A stretch of 10,170 nt of DNA from Bacteroidaceae bacterium (GTDB lineage: Bacteria > Bacteroidota > Bacteroidia > Bacteroidales > Bacteroidaceae). The notes under the pieces were generated by a model. The model did not search any database. It was not told where the DNA came from and saw nothing but the letters and a program-made list of their open reading frames with translations. The translations under genes and the position numbers were made by a program. The stretch spans positions 1 through 10,170 of the forward strand of contig JAILIJ010000176.1 of assembly GCA_024695315.1 (NCBI GenBank), written 5' to 3'. Positions 1 through 6,710 of the stretch are shown one piece after another (positions within the stretch are counted from its first letter, which is position 1; the number at the start of each line of letters is the position of its first letter).

Positions 1-36
1 GTCTGTAGCCGAGTGTATAGATGATATTTGACATTA

Positions 37-1920
37 TTATACTGCTTGCTGTTCTTTGAACTGCTTGATTTTGTCCTGTTCGCCAGCAACGATTATGAAG
101 TCTCCATTGTTGAATTCCATAGCCGGGTCAGGATTCATATAGATATTGTCGTCTGGTCTTACTATTCCCATGACGATGCAGGCTGCTTGTTCTCTTATTT
201 TTGAGTTTTTTATACTCTTTCCGATAAGTTCGGATTTTTCTCCGATATGTATATGTTCGAGTGAAATGGAAGCCTTGTGTTCAGATGTCTCTGTTTTTAT
301 GAGGCTACCATTAAGTAGTCTGGTGAAGCGGTCCATCTCTTGGTCTGTTCCGGCAACGATAAGTTTGTCGTGAGGGTAGACATGTCGTTCCCCTCCTGGA
401 ACAATAATATTCATTTCGCCTCGCATGATGCTGACCACGCTCACTCCGGCAAGTTGTCTGATGTTTAGGTCTCGAAGTCTTTTTCCGCAGAAACAAGAAT
501 TTTCTGGAATGTCAAATTCAGAAATATGTATATCGAATGCCAATAACGCTTCTTTGTCCATGCTCTTTACTGCTCGTCTGGCTTCTGCCAGGTTTTCGCG
601 TGCATAGAGGTTTTCCGTAAAATGAGTTATTATATAGCGTACGAATGCTGATCGGATTATAAACTTCATGACCGATGATGCTGCATTTTGTAGGCGTGGA
701 TTTCCTTTTGTATTTTTGTGGCCTTGTTGCCTGGCTTCAAGTTGTTCCTTAGCCCTGTTACTTAGATGTTTGTTGATGAAGTCAAGGGTAGGGTAAGCCA
801 GATTCATTATATATGGGGTCAGGAATGTCGTGAGTACGGAAACGGCGACTACAATTGGGTAGAGGCTTGAGTCTGTCACTCCGAGTTCTTGTCCTAAGCC
901 AGCGATGATAAATGCAAACTCTCCAATTTGAACTAATGAAAATCCGGTTTGGAGTGATACTCTTAAAGACTGTCCCGAAAGTAGTGTTCCGATGCTGCCG
1001 AATGTTATCTGGCCCACAATTACTATGGCTGAGATTATGGCAATAGGTGCCCAGTATTTAACAAGAAGTTCTGGGTCCAGCATTATACCTACAGAGACAA
1101 AGAATATGCTGCCAAATATGTTCTTTATTGGTGCTATGAGATGCTCAATACGTTCAGCTTCTATTGTCTCGGCAAGTATAGATCCCATGACGAAAGCTCC
1201 GAGGGCTGAGCTAAAACCTGATTCTACGGCTAAGAGTACCATGCCAAGGCAAAGTCCAATAGAGAGTATTGTCAGGGTCTCGTCGTTTAGGTGCTTTCTG
1301 AAATGCTTGAGGAAACTTGGTAAGATATAGATACCTATAATGAACCAAAGGAAGAGGTAGATTACAAGTTTGCCTATTTGGAAGAGCATCTCGTCGCCTT
1401 CAAATTGATTCTTTACGGCTATGGATGAAAGCAAGACCATGAGTATTACGGCGAAAAGGTCCTCTACAACGAGAATGCCGAAGCATACTTTTGCGAACTT
1501 ATGGCTTCGTAGTCCGGCATCGTCAATGGCTTTGAATACAATCGTAGTACTTGACATACATAGCATACCGCCGAGGAAAAGCGAACTTATCTGGTTCCAT
1601 CCCATTAAGCGTCCGGCTATAAAGCCTGAGGTCATCATGCCGATAACTATTGTGCCGGCTCCTATTATTGCAGTATTTCCGACTTGGATGAGTTTCTTGA
1701 TACTAAACTCCAAACCGAGGGAGAAGAGTAGGAAGAGAACTCCGATGTTACCCCATGTGTTTACGCTTTCCTCGTTTGTGATCCAGAAGTCTCCGAGCAC
1801 ATGAGGGCCGATGAGTAGTCCTGCTACTATGTAGCCTAGAACTACTGGTTGCTTGAACAACTTAAACAGCAAACTTGTGATGCCTGCTGTAAGCATAATT
1901 ACACATAGGTCTTGAATCAT
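37..1920 (-). CDS. KefB-like CPA2 cation:proton antiporter with two C-terminal RCK_C domains
   Basis: The product (627 residues) is an inner-membrane antiporter of the CPA2 family that exchanges K+ or Na+ for protons. Residues 1-385 are a run of about 12 hydrophobic helices. The family's N-terminal motif is visible (PVVLGYIVAGLLIGPHVLG, from about residue 25), as is a VVED motif at 151-154 where transport carboxylates sit, and a SALGAFVMGSILAE stretch near 240. After a charged linker come two tandem RCK_C/TrkA_C-type domains at about 473-538 and 560-620, each ending in a D-x-(L/F)-I-V-A-G pattern. The usual nucleotide-binding TrkA_N Rossmann domain of KefB/KefC is absent. The ATG start places the transmembrane motif at the expected position. 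It is the last gene of a three-gene unit, 12 bases after the symporter. Which ion it carries, and what ligand the RCK_C pair senses, cannot be read from sequence. Confidence 0.93.
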   Translation of the reverse strand: MIQDLCVIMLTAGITSLLFKLFKQPVVLGYIVAGLLIGPHVLGDFWITNEESVNTWGNIGVLFLLFSLGLEFSIKKLIQVGNTAIIGAGTIVIGMMTSGFIAGRLMGWNQISSLFLGGMLCMSSTTIVFKAIDDAGLRSHKFAKVCFGILVVEDLFAVILMVLLSSIAVKNQFEGDEMLFQIGKLVIYLFLWFIIGIYILPSFLKHFRKHLNDETLTILSIGLCLGMVLLAVESGFSSALGAFVMGSILAETIEAERIEHLIAPIKNIFGSIFFVSVGIMLDPELLVKYWAPIAIISAIVIVGQITFGSIGTLLSGQSLRVSLQTGFSLVQIGEFAFIIAGLGQELGVTDSSLYPIVVAVSVLTTFLTPYIMNLAYPTLDFINKHLSNRAKEQLEARQQGHKNTKGNPRLQNAASSVMKFIIRSAFVRYIITHFTENLYARENLAEARRAVKSMDKEALLAFDIHISEFDIPENSCFCGKRLRDLNIRQLAGVSVVSIMRGEMNIIVPGGERHVYPHDKLIVAGTDQEMDRFTRLLNGSLIKTETSEHKASISLEHIHIGEKSELIGKSIKNSKIREQAACIVMGIVRPDDNIYMNPDPAMEFNNGDFIIVAGEQDKIKQFKEQQAV

Positions 1921-1932
1921 CTTTATAGTTTT

Positions 1933-3303
1933 TTATTCTGTTTCTTCTTCGAGATTATTGTTCCAAAGGTAATGTTGAGTTTCTTTGGCTACCACTCCAG
2001 AAAGTAGTAGAAGGGATATAAGGTTTGGAATTGCCATAAAGGCATTCATAATGTCTGCAAGGTTCCATACGAGTGTGAGACTCATGGTGGCTCCAGCATA
2101 TACGAATAAGATGTAAACCACTCTGTAGAACACTATTGAATTTTTGCCAAAAAGGTATTCCATGGCTCTTTCTCCGTAATAGCTCCATCCTAATATGGTG
2201 CTAAAGGAGAATGTTATGATTCCGAATGTGAGAATTGGTGTACCTACGTAAGGAATCATCGCAAAAGCCTTTTTTGTAAGCATGCCGCCAGCTTCTCTGC
2301 TAATGTCGGGATTGGCAATTATACTTGTAGTAATTACGAGTCCTGTGATTGCGCAAATGACTACTGTGTCCCAAAATGTTCCTGTGCTAGAGACTAAAGC
2401 TTGTCGTACAGGATTGCGTGTTTGGGCTGCTGCAGCAACGATTGGTGCCGATCCCATGCCTGATTCATTTGAAAACAAGCCGCGTGCTATTCCGTAGCGT
2501 GCAGCTATCATGAATACTGTGCCGGCTGTTCCACCAGCAACGGCTTTGGTTGAGAAGGCTTCGTTGACGATTAGAGTTAAGGCCTCGCCTAGATATGAAT
2601 GGTTTATGCAAAGTATATATATGCAACCTAAGACGTAGAGTAATGCCATAAGTGGCACTAAGGCTGTGCACCATCTTGCTATGTTTTTTACTCCGCCAAT
2701 AATGACAAATCCTACGAGTGCGGCAAGAATGAATCCGCAGAACATCTTTGTGTATGTAGGATCGGCAAAGTCAGAAAGTACGAGGCTCATGTTCTCGCTT
2801 ATGGCGTTTGCTTGTACTGTATTACCAATACCAAAGGCAGCTATAGATGCAAAAATGCAAAAAAGTATGCCAAGCCATTTTAGGTTAAGCCCTCTTTCCA
2901 AAGCGTACATTGGTCCGCCTATCATCTTGCCATCGGAGGTTGTTACTCTATATTTTACTGCCAGTAAACCTTCGCTATATTTTGTGGCAATGCCGAAAAC
3001 ACCTGTTAGCCAGCACCACATAACTGCTCCGGGGCCTCCCAGGCTGATGGCTGTGGCAACACCTATGATGTTTCCTGTACCTATTGTGGCAGCTAAAGAC
3101 GTTGCTAAGGCTGCAAACTGGCTGACATCGCCTCCAGAGTTTTTATCTTTTGATACGGACAACTTTATGGCTGTAAATATCTTTCTTTGAGGGAATTTTA
3201 GACGGAAGGTTAGGAAGATGTGTGTTCCAAGTAGAAGTATGATCATTGGCCATCCCCATACGTATCCGCTGATTTGTTCTGTAAGATGTAAAAAGGTTTC
3301 CAT
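1933..3303 (-). CDS. Alanine/glycine:cation symporter (AGCS) family protein
   Basis: The product (456 residues) is a membrane transporter of the AGCS family that imports alanine or glycine together with Na+ or H+. The family hallmark is clear at residues 75-98: GTGNIIGVATAISLGG followed by PGAVMWCW. A second conserved block is FSNESGMGSAPIVAAAAQT, followed by GTFWDTVVICAITGLVI. About ten hydrophobic helices are visible and the length fits the family's usual 450-550. The ATG start directly precedes the first amphipathic/hydrophobic segment. The gene starts 25 bases after the stop of the upstream hypothetical gene and ends 12 bases before the antiporter, so cotranscription is likely. Family membership is near certain. 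The exact substrate and driving ion are inferred from family knowledge. Confidence 0.95.
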   Translation of the reverse strand: METFLHLTEQISGYVWGWPMIILLLGTHIFLTFRLKFPQRKIFTAIKLSVSKDKNSGGDVSQFAALATSLAATIGTGNIIGVATAISLGGPGAVMWCWLTGVFGIATKYSEGLLAVKYRVTTSDGKMIGGPMYALERGLNLKWLGILFCIFASIAAFGIGNTVQANAISENMSLVLSDFADPTYTKMFCGFILAALVGFVIIGGVKNIARWCTALVPLMALLYVLGCIYILCINHSYLGEALTLIVNEAFSTKAVAGGTAGTVFMIAARYGIARGLFSNESGMGSAPIVAAAAQTRNPVRQALVSSTGTFWDTVVICAITGLVITTSIIANPDISREAGGMLTKKAFAMIPYVGTPILTFGIITFSFSTILGWSYYGERAMEYLFGKNSIVFYRVVYILFVYAGATMSLTLVWNLADIMNAFMAIPNLISLLLLSGVVAKETQHYLWNNNLEEETE

Positions 3304-3328
3304 TGGTGTATGTGTTGATTTTGTGAAT

Positions 3329-3913
3329 TTATAGTTCGTCGCCGCTAATTCCGAGTGCGCTCATGAGGGAATATCCCAGAATTTGCTGATTGAAGCCTGT
3401 TCCCATTTGAGGTTCCATGGCAAATAGCGTCACTTGTTTGTTTTTATTCTTCTTCAGTTGTCCGCGTACCTCACCGCCGTATTTCTCGATGTCTGGGAGT
3501 ACCATAACATTTTCGACGTTTTCATTATCGAGGATTAGTGCCAAAGTGTCGAGGAAGAAAAACTCCGTTGTTGTTACATTTTCCTCAACAGGGAAGGCAT
3601 ACATGGTAAATTCACCTATGTTGTCCTTGAAAGCCTTTGAATGAATGTCGTTTCCAAACTGAGATGGAGTGAAGTTGCTAAGGCCATTAACGCCTTTCTT
3701 GTATATGAATATGACCTGGATGTCATTTTCTCCAGGTTGAAGTCCACCATCTAAAGCTATACAGTCGAGCCAATGTGCCAGGTCAGCCTTTGGAATGCGT
3801 CGCATGAGCATACGTTCGAAATTGACAGTAAGGTCGAATGCAACCTTGTCTACGTATGATGCGTCTACTAGAATTACGTTTTTGCTTAATTTATTGTTTA
3901 CCTCTGTTATCAT
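3329..3913 (-). CDS. Hypothetical soluble protein, unrecognised family, first gene of transporter unit
   Basis: I do not recognise this protein (194 residues) with confidence. It has no signal peptide and no membrane segment, and looks like a mixed alpha/beta cytoplasmic protein. Visible stretches include VILVDASYVDKVAFDLTVNF near the N-terminus, a middle block with YKKGVNGLSNFTPSQFG, and TEFFFLDTLALILDNENVEN followed by VMVLPDIEKYG. The beta-strand-then-Asp pattern could suggest a Rossmann-like core, but no catalytic motif is evident. From memory it may belong to a Bacteroidales-restricted DUF (possibly the one numbered 6621), which is unverified. I chose the ATG at 3913 over a TTG at 3931: the TTG lies inside a TATCTTTGC -7 box and would be at or upstream of the transcript start. 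The gene is followed after 25 bases by the AGCS symporter. Confidence 0.85.
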   Translation of the reverse strand: MITEVNNKLSKNVILVDASYVDKVAFDLTVNFERMLMRRIPKADLAHWLDCIALDGGLQPGENDIQVIFIYKKGVNGLSNFTPSQFGNDIHSKAFKDNIGEFTMYAFPVEENVTTTEFFFLDTLALILDNENVENVMVLPDIEKYGGEVRGQLKKNKNKQVTLFAMEPQMGTGFNQQILGYSLMSALGISGDEL

Positions 3914-3927
3914 GTTTGAAAGTTTTT

Positions 3928-3936
3928 GCAAAGATA
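3928..3936 (-). promoter_or_regulatory. Bacteroidetes -7 box for the hypothetical/AGCS/antiporter unit
   Basis: On the minus strand this reads TATCTTTGC, a full match to TAnnTTTGC. It ends 14 bases before the ATG at 3913, which would leave a leader of only about 8-10 bases. At the 19-base spacing the upstream triplet is TTA rather than TTG, so the -33 element is weak. The match to the -7 consensus is direct. Its use is inferred. Confidence 0.6.
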
Positions 3937-4004
3937 ACTCTTCTTGGTTAAATAATAAAAATATCAGACTAAAAAACGAATTCCTGACCTGGTGCAGGCG
4001 CGGT

Positions 4005-4045
4005 AAATAAAATTACGCTTTGCCAAGTAACTTGGCAAAGCGTAA
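4005..4045 (-). terminator. Second hairpin of the small-RNA region, perfect 15-bp stem with T-rich tail
   Basis: TTACGCTTTGCCAAG and its exact reverse complement flank a 3-base loop (arms 4013-4027 and 4031-4045). Read on the minus strand, the stem is followed by TTTTATTT, which fits a rho-independent terminator. It sits directly after the T-run of the preceding hairpin, so it may be a back-up terminator or the 3' part of a longer RNA. On the plus strand the hairpin is followed by A residues, so it would not terminate that way. Confidence 0.65.
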
Positions 4046-4075
4046 AAAAAATTGCTTATCATCGCGACAAGCAAT
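4044..4075 (-). terminator. Intrinsic terminator at the end of the candidate small RNA
   Basis: Arms ATTGCTT (4051-4057) and AAGCAAT (4069-4075) pair, with two more pairs inside after a 1x1 mismatch. On the minus strand the stem is followed immediately by eight T (4051 to 4044). The stem is short and AT-rich but the T tract is strong. Confidence 0.6.
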
Positions 4076-4115
4076 CTTTACTAACCTTAAAATAAATCTA
4101 ATACCATGAAAAACA
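4044..4115 (-). ncRNA. Candidate small RNA or attenuated leader, Bacteroidales-1-like
   Basis: A full promoter directs minus-strand transcription starting at about 4114-4116, and a hairpin followed by eight T ends it at about 4044, giving an RNA of about 70 bases. If the second hairpin is included the RNA is about 110 bases. No substantial open frame lies inside; there is only a six-codon frame starting with the ATG at 4107. The core contains ATGGTATTAGATTTA (plus coordinates 4093-4107) and AAGGTTAGTAAAGATTGC. A Bacteroidetes-type promoter at one end and a terminator at the other is how the Bacteroidales-1 RNA motif was described, and the core sequence looks familiar to me from Bacteroidales intergenic regions. 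That identification is from memory. It could also be a leader controlling the hypothetical protein gene downstream. Confidence 0.55.
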
Positions 4116-4119
4116 CGAT

Positions 4120-4150
4120 GCAAAGGTACGGGTTTTTCGATTACTTGCAA
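4120..4150 (-). promoter_or_regulatory. Strong Bacteroidetes promoter driving the candidate small RNA
   Basis: On the minus strand TTG (4150-4148), 19 bases, then TACCTTTGC (4128-4120). Both elements and the spacing match the Bacteroidetes sigma consensus. It lies between the terminator of the methyltransferase unit and the small-RNA core, with no coding start within reach, so it most likely serves a non-coding transcript. Confidence 0.75.
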
Positions 4151-4160
4151 GTGTTTGGGC

Positions 4161-4209
4161 AAAAAAAATGCACATTCTAAATGTTTTTTAACATTTGAAT
4201 GTGCATTTT
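4161..4209 (-). terminator. Strong intrinsic terminator after the methyltransferase gene
   Basis: A long stem of 13 bp (4165-4177 with 4197-4209), a single bulged base (4178) and a further 7 bp (4179-4185 with 4190-4196) closes on a 4-base loop. Read on the minus strand it ends in a run of eight T (4168 to 4161). It begins 25 bases after the methyltransferase stop at 4235 and separates that unit from the small-RNA promoter. Confidence 0.88.
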
Positions 4210-4234
4210 GTATGTGTTATGTGTAAAAAAGATA

Positions 4235-5413
4235 TTATTCTACGTATAAAACTAGCCCTTTTAAGTATTCACCTTCTGGATGGTAAATATTGATAGGGTG
4301 GTCTGCTGGCTGATGAAGTTGGTGCAGAATACGTACCTTTCTTTTGGCAGCAGCGGCAGCAGAGAAGACAGCTGTTCGGAAGTGGTCTTTGTCTACAGCT
4401 TGAGAACAGCTGAAAGTAAATAGTATGCCACCTGGTTTGATTTTCTCGAATGCTTTTTTGTTAAGTCTTGTATAACCCTTCAGAGCATTGCGTAGTGCAT
4501 CTTTGTGTTTGGCAAAAGCTGGTGGGTCGAGGATGATGAGGTCGTATGGAGTTTCCATTTGGTCGAGGAACTTGAATGCGTCCTCAGCAAAGGCCTTATG
4601 ACGTGTGTCGCCAGGGAAGTTTAGTTCTACGTTAGCGTTTGTAAGGTCTATGGCCTTTTGAGAAGAGTCGACAGAATGGACAAGTTCGGCTCCTCCGCGC
4701 ATGGCGTAGAAAGAAAATCCTCCGGTGTAGCAGAACATATTTAGTACCTTGCGTCCTTTAGCATAATGCTCTAAGAGGCTTCGGTTGTTACGTTGGTCTA
4801 CAAAGAAACCAGTCTTCTGTCCTTTGAGCCAGTCTACGTGGAATTTGAGTCCGTTCTCTATAGCGACATCGTCTGTGCTTCCTCCGAGAAGGAAACAGTT
4901 TTCCTGTCCAAGTTCAGCCTTGAAAGGAAGTGTTGTCTCCGACTTGTAGTATATATTGTCTAAAGAGTCCTGCATGACATCCTTTAGGGCATTAGCTATG
5001 GTAAGACGATCGACGTGCATACCTACGGAATGAGCTTGCATGACAGCCGTTTTTCCGTATATGTCGATTACGAGTCCAGGTAGGTTGTCTCCTTCGCCGT
5101 GTACAAGACGGTAAGTTGTATTATCTGCACGGCCTACAACACCGATGCTTTTTCGAACGTCGAGTGCTACGGCAAGTCTATGGGCATAAAATTTCTGGTC
5201 GATATTCTCTTGCTCAAAAGATAGTACACGTACCATGATACTTCCTATTTGGTAGTGACCAGTGGCTATGTACTCGTTTTCGCTTGTGTACACTTCAACG
5301 ACTTCACCTTCTTCTGGCTGCTCTGACATGTGATGAATAGCGCCAGAGAATATCCAAGGGTGAAATCTGCGTAATGATTCGTCTTTTCCTCTTTTGAGAA
5401 ATACTTGTTTCAT
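4235..5413 (-). CDS. Class I SAM-dependent rRNA methyltransferase, RlmI-like (PUA + methyltransferase)
   Basis: The product (392 residues) resembles RlmI, which makes 5-methylcytosine at position 1962 of 23S rRNA in E. coli (396 residues). In order: an N-terminal PUA RNA-binding domain with the typical LRRFHPWIFSGAI start (about 14-26), a middle domain with LPGLVIDIYG (about 111-120), KTGFFVDQR at 200-208, the SAM-binding motif I VLNMFCYTGGFS at 223-234, the DPPAFAK motif IV at 296-302, an SCS motif at 335-337 that includes the likely catalytic cysteine, and a C-terminal HPINIYHPEGEYLKG. I chose the ATG at 5413 over 5446: it places the PUA domain as in the family, and the longer start would add eleven Gln/Lys/Asn-rich residues overlapping the upstream gene. 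It follows the exonuclease by 13 bases. Target position in this organism is inferred. Confidence 0.92.
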   Translation of the reverse strand: MKQVFLKRGKDESLRRFHPWIFSGAIHHMSEQPEEGEVVEVYTSENEYIATGHYQIGSIMVRVLSFEQENIDQKFYAHRLAVALDVRKSIGVVGRADNTTYRLVHGEGDNLPGLVIDIYGKTAVMQAHSVGMHVDRLTIANALKDVMQDSLDNIYYKSETTLPFKAELGQENCFLLGGSTDDVAIENGLKFHVDWLKGQKTGFFVDQRNNRSLLEHYAKGRKVLNMFCYTGGFSFYAMRGGAELVHSVDSSQKAIDLTNANVELNFPGDTRHKAFAEDAFKFLDQMETPYDLIILDPPAFAKHKDALRNALKGYTRLNKKAFEKIKPGGILFTFSCSQAVDKDHFRTAVFSAAAAAKRKVRILHQLHQPADHPINIYHPEGEYLKGLVLYVE

Positions 5414-5426
5414 ATTGTTTTTTTCT

Positions 5427-6080
5427 TTATTTTGCTGTTTCTGCAACTTTCACTTCTACAGGGATTATAGGAGATTTGATAAGAGTGTAATCGCCTGTAC
5501 GTTTCAAGTGTTGAATTTCTTCATGAATGCGTATACAAGCCCAAGCATCAGTAGCAGCATATCTCTGCTGAGCTTCGGTTAGTACATCAGCTTCCCAGTT
5601 AGAAAGTTGTTGGTTTTTTGCTATTTTTTGACCGAAAATATTAGCGTAAATCTTTTGTAGGCTCATATCTTCAATTCCAATGTCGTGGACTTCCTTTTGT
5701 AGTTCAATAAAGGTGCCAGGTGTGAACTCGCATCTATGATTGAGTCCTCGGAGGTCGTCTTGGAGTGATAGTCCGACTTTGGTAATTGAACAGTCTTCTA
5801 AAAGCTTTATTATACATGCTGGAAGTCCTATTCTGTTTAGTCGGAACAAAAAACAAGTGTCGTGTGTAGACACTTGTAAGAGTGCTACGGCATTGGTTTG
5901 TCCTTTTCTAAAGCATGGACGTGTTTCTGTGTCAAAGCCTAAGATAGGCTGTTGCATTAGAAAATCCACAGCTTTTTCTGCCTCGCTTTCGGTAAGTATT
6001 GTTATTATACGACCTTCGAAAAGTGCACGAGGAAGCGTCGCAATCTTTTTTTTGTCGAATTTATCTATTACTGTTGTCAT
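5427..6080 (-). CDS. RNase D-like DEDDy 3'-5' exonuclease
   Basis: The product (217 residues) is a single-domain 3'-5' exonuclease of the DEDDy/RNase D superfamily, cytoplasmic, acting on RNA or DNA 3' ends with two metal ions. Exo I is GFDTET with D50 and E52. Exo II is VGLSLQDDLRGL, with D109 in the D-x-x-x-L position. Exo III is YAATD, Y174 and D178, preceded by the family's LSNWEADVLTEAQQ. All four acidic residues and the tyrosine are present, so it should be active. It lacks the HRDC domains of full RNase D, as is common for Bacteroidetes members. The ATG start lies 21 bases after the DUF5063-like gene, and the RlmI-like gene follows after 13 bases. This suggests an RNA-related role such as tRNA or rRNA 3' processing, but the substrate is unknown. 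Confidence 0.93.
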   Translation of the reverse strand: MTTVIDKFDKKKIATLPRALFEGRIITILTESEAEKAVDFLMQQPILGFDTETRPCFRKGQTNAVALLQVSTHDTCFLFRLNRIGLPACIIKLLEDCSITKVGLSLQDDLRGLNHRCEFTPGTFIELQKEVHDIGIEDMSLQKIYANIFGQKIAKNQQLSNWEADVLTEAQQRYAATDAWACIRIHEEIQHLKRTGDYTLIKSPIIPVEVKVAETAK

Positions 6081-6101
6081 GTCTTTTTTGTAGTCATCGT
6101 A

Positions 6102-6650
6102 TTATTCCTCAAATAGAAGTTCGTCATCCTCTAAGTCAGAGTAGCAAACTTCGTGGAGGGCACGCATGACATTTGTTAATTTTTGTCCCCAATAGTTTTT
6201 GAAATTATCTTTGCAAACAGAGAGGGCTCCCATCATGTTATCTTCGTTGCCATCTTTAAATTCGCTGACGAAGTTTTTGAGATCTTGGTAAATGTCTGCA
6301 AGATTTTCGCTTATAGTTGTGAGAATTGGTGTCTCACTATATTTCATGTCCTCCATAAAGACGTCAAGATAGTCGTCTTTTTCGCCAAGGATAAATGCTA
6401 TGTTATTTCTTATGATATCGTAATTTTCCTCGGTAACATAATCGGAGGGATTATAATCTGTTAAGATTTCGTACTGTGGGAGCAAGGCGCCTTTTAAGTA
6501 TAGTAGTGGTAAAACTTTGAGAATCGTGTCTACAAATTCATGCCTCTGCTTGCTTTCTGCTTGTTCCAAATAAGCACAATATTGAACTGCAACTGTTACG
6601 AATTCAATAACCTCATGTTGGTATACTGGTGATTTCTCTTTTTTTTCCAT
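6102..6650 (-). CDS. DUF5063-like acidic protein
   Basis: A 182-residue soluble helical protein that I match to the DUF5063 family of Bacteroidales. Its function is not known to me. Visible features: YQHEVIEFVTVAVQYCAYLE near the N-terminus, VLPLLYLKGALLP, a central DYNPSDYVTEENYDIIRNN stretch, and a strongly acidic C-terminus (DLEDDELLFEE). No catalytic motif or membrane segment is apparent. I chose the ATG at 6650, not the ATG at 6680. A -7-like box lies at 6658-6666, so the upstream ATG would be outside the transcript, and the extra ten residues look non-conserved. It leads the unit with the exonuclease 21 bases downstream. The gap to tilS upstream is 60 bases, so some read-through from tilS is possible. 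Confidence 0.82.
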   Translation of the reverse strand: MEKKEKSPVYQHEVIEFVTVAVQYCAYLEQAESKQRHEFVDTILKVLPLLYLKGALLPQYEILTDYNPSDYVTEENYDIIRNNIAFILGEKDDYLDVFMEDMKYSETPILTTISENLADIYQDLKNFVSEFKDGNEDNMMGALSVCKDNFKNYWGQKLTNVMRALHEVCYSDLEDDELLFEE

Positions 6651-6657
6651 ATCGGCT

Positions 6658-6666
6658 GCGAAATTA
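6658..6666 (-). promoter_or_regulatory. Probable -7 box of the DUF5063/exonuclease/methyltransferase unit
   Basis: On the minus strand this reads TAATTTCGC, one mismatch from TAnnTTTGC, seven bases before the ATG at 6650. That would give an almost leaderless transcript. No TTG is present at the 19-20 base spacing; the nearest is about 14 bases upstream. It is therefore a tentative site. Confidence 0.4.
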
Positions 6667-6710
6667 CGAAAAATAAACAATAATTTTATACTTTAGATGT
6701 AAAAAAAGTA

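Noticed and set aside
992..1330. Plus-strand open frame of 112 codons opposite the antiporter gene
   Set aside because: It lies wholly antisense to a gene with clear family motifs, its translation shows no recognisable domain, and no promoter precedes it.
2666..3190. Plus-strand open frame of 174 codons opposite the symporter gene
   Set aside because: Antisense shadow of the AGCS gene, whose signature motifs lie on the minus strand in the same interval. Composition reflects reverse-complemented hydrophobic codons.
5414..5446. Upstream ATG for the RlmI-like gene
   Set aside because: It would add an eleven-residue Gln/Lys/Asn tail and overlap the exonuclease stop. The internal ATG at 5413 fits the PUA domain start.
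5740..6093. Plus-strand open frame of 117 codons opposite the exonuclease gene
   Set aside because: Antisense to the complete DEDDy motifs of the exonuclease, with no promoter or recognisable product.
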